Assembly (NCBI GenBank): GCA_955652655.1
Contig: CATPCK010000627.1
Location: 1 to 7,014 of the forward strand
Length of the DNA stretch: 7,014 nucleotides
DNA from: an uncultured Ktedonobacteraceae bacterium
GTDB lineage: Bacteria; Chloroflexota; Ktedonobacteria; Ktedonobacterales; Ktedonobacteraceae
Reading direction: 5' to 3'
Shown: positions 1-6,802 of the stretch, one piece after another
Position numbering within the stretch: position 1 is the stretch's first letter
Layout: each line of letters begins with the position of its first letter
Made by a program: the position numbers and the translations under genes
Notes under the pieces: model-generated
Databases searched by the model: none
What the model was told of the DNA's origin: nothing
What the model saw: the letters and a program-made list of their open reading frames with translations, nothing else

Positions 1-136
1 CCCTACGACAGGTCCGCTCTTCGTGGCACTTATGATCGGTGTGATCTTGATTATCGGAGCACTCACCTACTTCCCAGCCTACGCGCTGGGACCAATCGTC
101 GAGCACTTGCTGATGTATAAGGGGGTGACGTTCTAA
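1..136 (+). CDS. kdpA: KdpA C-terminus (potassium-transporting ATPase, K+-binding subunit), 5' truncated by window edge
   Basis: Reading from base 2 gives 44 codons ending in TAA at 134-136. The peptide begins PTTGPLFVALMIGVILIIGA and continues through LTYFPAYALGPIVEHLLM. This is the last transmembrane helix and the conserved FPALALGPIVEHL-type tail of KdpA, the channel-like subunit that selects and passes K+ in the KdpFABC pump of the cytoplasmic membrane. Only the end is visible, so the selectivity-filter loops cannot be checked. The stop codon is separated from the kdpB start by a single base, which fits one mRNA with coupled translation. The identification rests on the tail motif and on the kdpB that follows. 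Confidence 0.9.
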   Translation, partial: PTTGPLFVALMIGVILIIGALTYFPAYALGPIVEHLLMYKGVTF

Positions 137-137
137 G

Positions 138-2327
<2,190 letters not shown>

Positions 2328-2342
2328 GCAACCGTGGGTATG

Positions 2343-2375
2343 CGGCAGCCTGGTCCACCTCGATCCGGGCTGCTG
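2343..2375 (+). other. 11-bp RNA hairpin in the kdpB-kdpC gap
   Basis: The 76-nt gap between kdpB and kdpC contains CGGCAGCCTGG (2343-2353) and CCGGGCTGCTG (2365-2375). These pair over 11 bp, including two G-U pairs, around an 11-nt loop. No U-run follows, so it does not look like an intrinsic terminator. The kdpC ribosome binding site (AAGGAAG, 2391-2397) lies 15 nt downstream and is free. An mRNA-stabilising or processing element that sets subunit ratios is plausible, but this is inference. Confidence 0.5.
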
Positions 2376-2403
2376 GCCATCCTCTCGCAGAAGGAAGTAT
2401 GAT

Positions 2404-3072
2404 ATGAGTAAAGCTACACTGGCATCGCCTGAGCGGGCGCCTGAACAGGCACCGAAGCAGTCATTCTGGCGAAACATCCTGAAAAAGTATATCCGCCCGG
2501 CGGTGGTACTGACATTGCTCCTGACGGTTCTCACCGGCCTGATCTATCCGGGGGTCGTCACAGCGCTGGCCCAACTGATCTTCCCGTACCAGGCTAACGG
2601 CAGCCTGCACTACGTCAACGGCAAGCTGGTTGGCTCAGACCTGATTGGGCAGTACTGGACTTCCCCGAAGTACTTCCACGGGCGGCCCTCGGCGACCATC
2701 AACCCAACAACCGGGAAGCCCGCACCCTACGCCGCCGACAATTCCAGTGCCTCGAACCTGGGCCCAACCAATGCCACGCTCGTGCAGAATGTGCAGCAGC
2801 GGGTCGCCGCGTTGAAGAAGGAGAACCCGAATGCCCCTCCTGGGCCAATACCTGTTGACCTGGTGACTACTTCCGGCTCTGGATTAGACCCCGATATCTC
2901 GGTCGCGGGGGCCCTTTACCAGGTACCTCGTGTGGCAAGCGAGCGCGGCTTGAGCGAGAGCAGGGTCCGCCAGCAGGTGATGGACAACGTGCAGGGACGG
3001 TTCTTAGGAATCTTTGGTGAGCCCCACGTCAACGTTCTCAATCTGAACCTGGCGCTGGACGCGCTGAAATAA
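2404..3072 (+). CDS. kdpC: KdpC, accessory subunit of the K+ pump
   Basis: This 222-aa protein has a single N-terminal membrane anchor at about residues 31-53 (the stretch from IRPAVVLTLLL to ALAQLIF). An extracytoplasmic domain follows. It carries the family block SDLIGQYWTSPKYFHGRPSA (residues 78-97) and a later SGSGLDPDIS block. KdpC binds KdpA/KdpB and is needed for assembly and high-affinity transport. It is longer than the E. coli protein (about 190 aa), mainly through a polar N-terminal extension rich in Glu, Pro and Gln and extra Asn/Pro-rich linker sequence. The start follows AAGGAAG with a 6-nt spacer. The ATG at 2399 is immediately followed by a stop and is not the start. The gene sits between kdpB and kdpD in the usual order. 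Confidence 0.97.
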   Translation: MSKATLASPERAPEQAPKQSFWRNILKKYIRPAVVLTLLLTVLTGLIYPGVVTALAQLIFPYQANGSLHYVNGKLVGSDLIGQYWTSPKYFHGRPSATINPTTGKPAPYAADNSSASNLGPTNATLVQNVQQRVAALKKENPNAPPGPIPVDLVTTSGSGLDPDISVAGALYQVPRVASERGLSESRVRQQVMDNVQGRFLGIFGEPHVNVLNLNLALDALK

Positions 3073-3079
3073 TTTCATA

Positions 3080-3193
3080 CCGCACTCCTGGGCCTGAGTA
3101 AGCCTTACAGTTGGACGACCGCGAAGCGGTAGCTGCGGGTAGCAGCGTTTCCAACTGCCTGAGACCTGGATGCGCAGCAATGTTGGAGTGCGG
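3080..3193 (+). promoter_or_regulatory. Nested multi-helix RNA leader between kdpC and kdpD
   Basis: The 140-nt gap before the kdpD ATG folds on paper into a closed multi-helix structure. An outer 9-bp helix pairs CCGCACTCC (3080-3088) with GGAGTGCGG (3185-3193). Inside it, an 8-bp helix pairs CAGTTGGA (3108-3115) with TCCAACTG (3150-3157). That helix encloses two small hairpins: ACCGC-GAA-GCGGT (3118-3130) and GCTGC-GGGTA-GCAGC (3132-3146). The kdpD ribosome binding site (AGAGG, 3198-3202) begins only 5 nt after the outer helix. A competing small helix, GTAA/TTAC (3098-3108), would disrupt the inner one, so a two-state switch is conceivable. I do not recognise it as a known riboswitch class. 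The fold is seen in sequence; the regulatory role is inference. Confidence 0.45.
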
Positions 3194-3212
3194 AATAAGA
3201 GGTAGAAAGACC

Positions 3213-4514
3213 ATGGCCGAGCAACCGCCCGACGAACAACGACCACGCGAAGAGGGGCGCCCCAATCCGGAAGAGCTCCTCAAGCGCTATAGCTTGCGAG
3301 ATAGCGACCTGGAAGTTCCTCCTCCTGCCACATCGGCTACAGGTGCGCAAGCTGCCCCACAAACCGGGGGCTACCCCCACAGGCGTGGGCGGCTGCGCGT
3401 CTACCTGGGAGCGGTCGCTGGGGCCGGGAAAACATATACCATGCTCAATGAGGGGCATCGCCGCGAGAGCCGGGCCGCCGATGTCGTGGTGGGCTACGTG
3501 GAGACCCATGGGCGGCCCCAGACGCAGGCACAACTGGGGGACTTAGAAGTCATTCCACGCAAGAAGGTCACCTATCGCGGCGTCACACTTGAGGAGATGG
3601 ATACCGAGGCCGTCATTGCCAGGCATCCCAGAGTGGCGCTGATCGATGAACTGGCCCATACCAACGTCCCCGGTTCGAAGCACGCCAAACGTTATCAAGA
3701 TGTCGAGGAGATCCTCGATGCGGGCATCAACGTGGTGACCACGCTCAATATCCAGCACCTGGAGAGCCTGAATGACCTGGTGGCAAGCATCACGGGCGTG
3801 CGTGTGCGCGAAACGCTGCCGGACCAAATCCTGGATCAGGCCGACGAGGTAGAGCTCGTCGATATCTCTCCGTATGCTCTGCGGCAGCGCATGAGGCACG
3901 GCAATATCTATCCCCCTGATCGCATCGAGGCGTCGCTGAACAATTTCTTCCGCGAGGGGAATCTGACGGCCCTGCGCGAACTGGCGCTGCGTCGCACGGC
4001 CGAGAAGACCGAGGCGCAACTCCAGCAGTACATGACCGAGCATGGGATCAACGAGCTTTGGCCTGCTAGCGAGCGGGTCCTGGTGGGCTTCGATTCCCGG
4101 CCACATACGCGCCAGGTCATCCGCGATGCCTGGCGCCTGGCCCATGGCTTGCACGCCGACCTGATCGCCGTCACGATCCAGTCGGAAGGGCGTCTTGCTT
4201 TTATGAATAAGCTCATCGGCTTCTTCAAATACGGCACAGATGCGCCCAAGCAGCGTGAGGCCGCGAAGCACCGCCTGGAGGAGCATGCCGTGCTCGCCGA
4301 AGACCTTGGGGCCGAGGTCATCCGCACGAGCAGCCGCGATATCGCCAGCAAGATGGTGGAGATCGCCCGCGAGCGGCAGGTGACCCAGCTGGTACTGGGT
4401 CAGCCGGCGCGCAGCCATTGGGAAGAGCTGCTTCGCGGCTCCATCATCAACCGCGTTCTGCGCATGAGCTCCGACATCGACATTCATATCGTGCCGCGCA
4501 GCAGGGATGAGTAG
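3213..4514 (+). CDS. kdpD: Short KdpD: KdpD sensor domain plus universal stress protein domain, no histidine kinase
   Basis: This 433-aa protein matches only the N-terminal cytoplasmic half of KdpD. After a polar, Pro-rich leader of about 55 residues, the KdpD domain has a Walker A motif GAVAGAGKT (66-74) and a Walker B-like VALIDELAHTN (141-151). The family block GSKHAKRYQDVEEILDAG follows, from residue 154. A universal-stress-protein domain occupies about 287-430. The four membrane helices and the HisKA/HATPase kinase of full-length KdpD are absent; the reading frame ends cleanly at TAG, with no kinase sequence downstream. Short KdpD forms are known from cyanobacteria and Deinococcus. The protein probably senses K+ or a nucleotide ligand and acts through a separate partner. 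I chose ATG 3213 because AGAGG lies 10 nt upstream. The frame is open back to a TTG at 3111, but that stretch is better explained by RNA structure. Confidence 0.9.
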   Translation: MAEQPPDEQRPREEGRPNPEELLKRYSLRDSDLEVPPPATSATGAQAAPQTGGYPHRRGRLRVYLGAVAGAGKTYTMLNEGHRRESRAADVVVGYVETHGRPQTQAQLGDLEVIPRKKVTYRGVTLEEMDTEAVIARHPRVALIDELAHTNVPGSKHAKRYQDVEEILDAGINVVTTLNIQHLESLNDLVASITGVRVRETLPDQILDQADEVELVDISPYALRQRMRHGNIYPPDRIEASLNNFFREGNLTALRELALRRTAEKTEAQLQQYMTEHGINELWPASERVLVGFDSRPHTRQVIRDAWRLAHGLHADLIAVTIQSEGRLAFMNKLIGFFKYGTDAPKQREAAKHRLEEHAVLAEDLGAEVIRTSSRDIASKMVEIARERQVTQLVLGQPARSHWEELLRGSIINRVLRMSSDIDIHIVPRSRDE

Positions 4515-4689
4515 GAATGAGAGTGAAATTGAAAATGGAGTGTCATGGTTTGCGAGCCTCCAACGTATGCAGGAAGAACTAGAGCAGCCTACTGATCAGA
4601 GCACCTTTTTTTGGACCTTTCTTGATCAGGCCATCATGACAATTGAGCGGGCACGCTTGCGTGCTCGCGCCATATCAAACAATGAATAA
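4507..4689 (+). CDS. Small hypothetical protein, translationally coupled to kdpD
   Basis: A 60-aa ORF starts with ATG inside the last codons of kdpD (8-nt overlap, different frame) and ends in TAA. I do not recognise it. It has no membrane segment. The middle is acidic and aromatic (MQEELEQPTDQSTFFWTFLD) and the C-terminus is basic (ERARLRARA), so an amphipathic helical adaptor is possible. There is only a weak GCAGGG upstream, so translation would depend on ribosomes finishing kdpD. The overlap and codon use support a real gene; the short length leaves doubt. As the last cistron before the convergent VOC gene, it might be a partner of the kinase-less KdpD, which is speculation. Confidence 0.5.
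   Translation: MSRNESEIENGVSWFASLQRMQEELEQPTDQSTFFWTFLDQAIMTIERARLRARAISNNE
4647..4668 (+). other. 9-bp hairpin with CTTG tetraloop near the 3' end of the kdp operon
   Basis: GCGGGCACG (4647-4655) pairs with CGTGCTCGC (4660-4668) over 9 bp with one G-U pair, around the loop CTTG. It lies within the last codons of the small ORF, encoding Arg/Ala-rich residues, 22 nt before the ORF ends. No U-run follows, so it is not a standard terminator. It is the strongest stem at the operon end and could protect the mRNA 3' end. It may also be a by-product of the Arg/Ala repeat. Confidence 0.35.
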
Positions 4690-4714
4690 GGCCATGCTCT
4701 CTTCATTGAAGCGC

Positions 4715-5122
4715 TCAGGCTGGGGGCGCATCGGCTCCAGGAAGCTGGCTATAGATCTCAACGAGATAGCCACCGGGATCGCTCAGATGGGCCGAACGCA
4801 CTTGCCACGCCGGTCGATTCTGCGGCCCCGCAACCGCCGTCGCACCACGCTCGACGAAATTGGCATAGGCGGCGTCCACGTCATCCACGCGGAAAACGAG
4901 CACCGCCGGGTGTCCCTCCGGTGTCGGCGGAGATGCTGCCTCCCCCAGCGCAGCGGCAAATCCCTCGCGGGTCATAAGCTCTACTCCAGCGCTGTCCGTT
5001 TCAAAGTAGGCATACCCCATCGCCTCGTCACCATAGGTCATACGTAACCCCATCACATCCCGCCAGAATCTGATCGCCGCTGTAATATCGCCGACCAGCA
5101 AACGTACGTTCACAAATTTCAT
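4715..5122 (-). CDS. VOC (glyoxalase/bleomycin-resistance fold) family protein
   Basis: This 135-aa protein shows the two beta-alpha-beta-beta-beta modules of the vicinal oxygen chelate superfamily. The first starts at VRLLVGDITAAIRFWRDVMG. The second contains VFRVDDVDAAYANFVERGA and ends in the diagnostic DPGGYLVEIY (115-124). Of the usual four metal-ligand positions, the two glutamates look present (Glu48 and Glu122). The positions normally held by histidine appear to be Asn5 and Val74, so it may not bind metal like a true glyoxalase I. Substrate and reaction cannot be named. The ATG has a strong Shine-Dalgarno with a 7-nt spacer. The gene converges on the kdp operon with a 25-bp gap. A transposon end lies only about 30 bp upstream, so its native promoter may have been displaced. 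Confidence 0.85.
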   Translation of the reverse strand: MKFVNVRLLVGDITAAIRFWRDVMGLRMTYGDEAMGYAYFETDSAGVELMTREGFAAALGEAASPPTPEGHPAVLVFRVDDVDAAYANFVERGATAVAGPQNRPAWQVRSAHLSDPGGYLVEIYSQLPGADAPPA

Positions 5123-5128
5123 TACATA

Positions 5129-5134
5129 CTCCTT
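5129..5134 (-). promoter_or_regulatory. Shine-Dalgarno of the VOC gene
   Basis: On the minus strand AAGGAG lies a few bases upstream of the ATG at 5122. It is an almost perfect match to the anti-Shine-Dalgarno and fixes the start codon. It falls inside the stretch that would supply the guide of the neighbouring TnpB omega RNA. Confidence 0.75.
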
Positions 5135-5149
5135 TTCTTTCTCACGTCA

Positions 5150-5290
5150 ATGACCCTACGGCTGAAGCCGAGGGCTTGTGTCTCTGCTCCACCGCAACTC
5201 GGCATAGCGTTGCCGCCGTGCCGCTTTGGCTTCATCGCATGACACATCAGGGCGTACTGACAAGACGCCCGTGCTCACCCAATCTTGTCG
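5150..5290 (-). ncRNA. Predicted omega RNA (reRNA) scaffold overlapping the 3' end of tnpB
   Basis: In this family the guide RNA scaffold covers the last 100-150 nt of tnpB and the right end, and the guide is the flanking DNA beyond. On this strand the region shows three stems. One is GGGCGT/ACGCCC (5250-5255 with 5265-5270, 9-nt loop). The second is CGGCA/TGCCG (5200-5204 with 5211-5215), which competes with a GCAAC/GTTGC pairing. The third is the terminal hairpin with a bulged T at 5154-5174. The 5' boundary is a guess. The guide would start at about 5149 and read towards the VOC gene. Confidence 0.45.
5154..5174 (-). repeat. Right-end hairpin of the TnpB element
   Basis: On the minus strand CCCT-CGGCT (5174-5166) pairs with AGCCG-AGGG, the latter interrupted by one extra T (complement of 5158). 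The two paired blocks give a stem with a single extrahelical T and a tight loop. The tnpB stop TAG falls within it. The same geometry recurs at the left end. Confidence 0.7.
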
Positions 5291-6496
5291 CGTGAGCAAC
5301 GTTCTCAGTGCTACATTCCTCGCACCAATCAAATCGGCATGCAGGATATAGTGGCAACTCTGACACACGAAGAGCAAGCCGTGGTGAGGCCGGTTCCCCT
5401 CACTGGTATAGCCGCATATGGGACAAGCCTGGCTCGTGTAGTGGGCATCCACCTTCACGGCCATACTCCCGCTAAGCGTCGCCTTATAGGCGATGTAGCT
5501 GTGCAGTTCAGCAAAGGCCCACTTGGAGGCATGCCTGTTCGCTTTGCGTTGCTTGCTGGAGACCGGTTCATACCCTTTTCCATGCTTCTTGCGCTTGTGA
5601 GTACGCCGCATCACTCGGTCGCGGATGTGGGTCAGGTCCTCCAAGCCAATGAGGCTGTGTGGATGCTGATCGACGATGCGCCGACTAATGAGATGGTTAG
5701 CATCTTGTTTCAACCGTCTCTCTCGTCCACTAATCACCACCAGACGGCGGGTCGCGGAACGAGTGCCTTTCTTCTGCAACCGTTTTCTCAGTCGCGCATA
5801 ATGGTCGGCTTGAGTTCTCACCGCCTTGCCGGAGTAGAAGGATGCGTCATTGGTGGGCGTGGCAGTGACCGCCAGGTAACGTTGTCCAACGTCCACACCC
5901 ACCACGTGTTTGTGGCTCTCAGGCGTTGGCTCTGCGACTTCCATCTCCAGCGTGATGAGGAGGTAGAACTGTTTGCGTGGTTTGTCATACCAGAGCTTGG
6001 CGGCACCGATATGCGCACCTTGGTGGATGAGAGCCACATGGTTGCGATAGGCTCTATAGGACACGATCACACGCCCATCCAAGGTCAGGAGACTGACCTG
6101 CTCATCTTCCTTCAGGCTATAATCCCGATGGAAGTTATAGGTCAGCGTGGGCGACACATACTTCGGCGGGGTATCCAACCCCTTGTAGCGTTTCTTCGTC
6201 TCGCCTGCTTTTCGCAAAGCAGCGTTTAGCTTCACCTTCGTCCACAAGGTTGTGTAGGTAGCGCCGACCTGTCGGGGGACGTTACAGGCCAGCTGAGCGG
6301 GCAAGCCATACTGCAAACGGATGGTATCGTAGCACTCGCGCTGCAAGGCTCGCCCACTACTCATCTTGCCATGCTCAAAAGCATACCGACTCACGTAGTT
6401 CAAGGCATCTCGATAGGCCAGTTGGGTAGCTCGCAAGGCCTGAAATTGGGCAGAGTCAGTGTGCAGTTTCAGTTTGGCGGTGATGATCTGTTTCAT
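5156..6496 (-). CDS. tnpB: TnpB, RNA-guided endonuclease of an IS200/IS605-type element
   Basis: This 446-aa protein has the full TnpB layout. The N-terminal helical/beta-barrel part runs to about residue 195. The RuvC-I motif is VVGVDVGQRYLAV (catalytic Asp202), RuvC-II is LIGLEDL (Glu286), and RuvC-III is HADLIGARN (Asp388). A zinc finger between the last two has CPIC (Cys358, Cys361) and CQSC (Cys378, Cys381). All three acidic residues and all four cysteines are present, so the nuclease should be active. TnpB uses an omega (re)RNA from the element's right end to cut DNA matching the right flank next to a short TAM, which favours element retention. At 446 aa it is slightly longer than the usual 370-420 aa. 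Its C-terminus (SPRLQP-stop) is encoded within the right-end hairpin, as is common. The ATG lies 7 nt from a good -10 box and has no Shine-Dalgarno. Confidence 0.95.
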   Translation of the reverse strand: MKQIITAKLKLHTDSAQFQALRATQLAYRDALNYVSRYAFEHGKMSSGRALQRECYDTIRLQYGLPAQLACNVPRQVGATYTTLWTKVKLNAALRKAGETKKRYKGLDTPPKYVSPTLTYNFHRDYSLKEDEQVSLLTLDGRVIVSYRAYRNHVALIHQGAHIGAAKLWYDKPRKQFYLLITLEMEVAEPTPESHKHVVGVDVGQRYLAVTATPTNDASFYSGKAVRTQADHYARLRKRLQKKGTRSATRRLVVISGRERRLKQDANHLISRRIVDQHPHSLIGLEDLTHIRDRVMRRTHKRKKHGKGYEPVSSKQRKANRHASKWAFAELHSYIAYKATLSGSMAVKVDAHYTSQACPICGYTSEGNRPHHGLLFVCQSCHYILHADLIGARNVALRTLLTRQDWVSTGVLSVRPDVSCDEAKAARRQRYAELRWSRDTSPRLQP

Positions 6497-6502
6497 GAGA
6501 GA

Positions 6503-6531
6503 AGTATAGCAGATTTCACGCGTTCTATCAA
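6503..6531 (-). promoter_or_regulatory. Sigma-70-type promoter of tnpB, apparently leaderless
   Basis: The minus strand has TTGATA (6531-6526), a 17-bp spacer and TATACT (6508-6503). Each box matches consensus at five of six positions. Seven bases downstream of the -10 box is 6496, the A of the tnpB ATG. The six bases in between (TCTCTC) hold no Shine-Dalgarno, so the transcript is predicted to begin at the start codon. Confidence 0.65.
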
Positions 6532-6580
6532 AATACGCTCATGCATGAACAGGCCATCCCCACCCAAGCCCCACATAAGG

Positions 6581-6629
6581 ACCGCCGCATTCCTCCCCAC
6601 GGATTAATCCGGGGGACTCCTGCGGCGGT
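6581..6629 (-). repeat. Left-end palindrome of the TnpB element
   Basis: The outer arms ACCGCCGCA (6581-6589) and TGCGGCGGT (6621-6629) are perfectly complementary over 9 bp. After a 4 by 4 internal loop, TCCCC (6594-6598) pairs with GGGGA (6612-6616) and CGGATT (6600-6605) with AATCCG (6606-6611), leaving base 6599 unpaired (a T on the minus strand). The core is a counterpart of the right-end hairpin. The outer 9-bp arms have no equivalent at the right end. A bidirectional terminator is an alternative reading, but no gene ends here on either strand. Confidence 0.6.
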
Positions 6630-6635
6630 TTGTTG

Positions 6636-6767
6636 AACTGTTTTGCATCCAGAACTTTGTTGGCGAATGACAGTACTGGTGGAAATGAGGTGTACGGCCT
6701 GCCCGGGCCTGCCGCCACACAACATAGAGAACTTTATCACGGAAACAACGGAGAGTATTGTAAAAAC
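6636..6767. other. Intergenic stretch between the TnpB left end and the AraC-type promoter
   Basis: No credible gene is seen on either strand. The one notable feature is a direct repeat of GGCCTGCC (6697-6704 and 6706-6713, one base apart) that includes the palindrome GCCCGGGC (6701-6708). It could be an operator for the divergent regulator, but nothing confirms that. Confidence 0.4.
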
Positions 6768-6796
6768 GCGACACATAAGCATTTTTGTGCTATAAA
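6768..6796 (+). promoter_or_regulatory. Candidate promoter of the AraC-type gene
   Basis: GCGACA (6768-6773, four of six to the -35 consensus) is followed by a 17-bp spacer and TATAAA (6791-6796, five of six to the -10 consensus). Seven bases beyond the -10 box is 6803, the A of the ATG. The AGGAG at 6798-6802 abuts the ATG with no spacer, so it cannot act as a normal Shine-Dalgarno. Confidence 0.5.
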
Positions 6797-6802
6797 TAGG
6801 AG

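Larger units (their letters stand above)
5150..6635 (-). mobile_element. Lone-tnpB element, IS200/IS605 superfamily (IS1341-like), ends approximate
   Basis: A tnpB gene is flanked by two hairpins of the same design and orientation. The right-end hairpin is at 5154-5174 and the left-end hairpin core at 6594-6616. On the minus strand both read CCC-Y-CGG, a short loop, CCG, then a bulged T followed by RGGG. In this superfamily, TnpA recognises subterminal hairpins with an extrahelical T on the same strand at both ends. No tnpA is present, so mobility would need a transposase in trans. These elements make no target duplication, so the exact ends cannot be read. The right cut is probably near the TCAT at 5153-5150 and the left cut a few bases beyond 6629. 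Confidence 0.6.

Noticed and set aside
3111..3212. N-terminal extension of KdpD from a TTG at 3111
   Set aside because: No ribosome binding site sits before the TTG, the extra 34 residues do not resemble KdpD, and the DNA is better explained by paired RNA helices. ATG 3213 has AGAGG upstream.
3073..3212. c-di-AMP (ydaO) riboswitch ahead of kdpD
   Set aside because: The leader is structured, but the conserved ydaO sequence blocks could not be found, so no known class is claimed.
3543..4487. Long open frame (314 codons) on the minus strand opposite kdpD
   Set aside because: It is antisense to conserved KdpD/USP sequence. The length follows from codon bias in a GC-rich gene, and no family features are seen.
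4643..5047. Plus-strand 134-codon frame downstream of the small ORF
   Set aside because: It runs antisense through the VOC gene, which has convincing domain motifs and a strong Shine-Dalgarno.
5285..6229. Long open frame (314 codons) on the plus strand opposite tnpB
   Set aside because: It lies wholly antisense to a clear TnpB with intact motifs, and its translation shows no recognisable domain.
6581..6629. Intrinsic terminator
   Set aside because: No gene on either strand ends into it and only a short broken T stretch follows. The core matches the right-end hairpin of the TnpB element instead.
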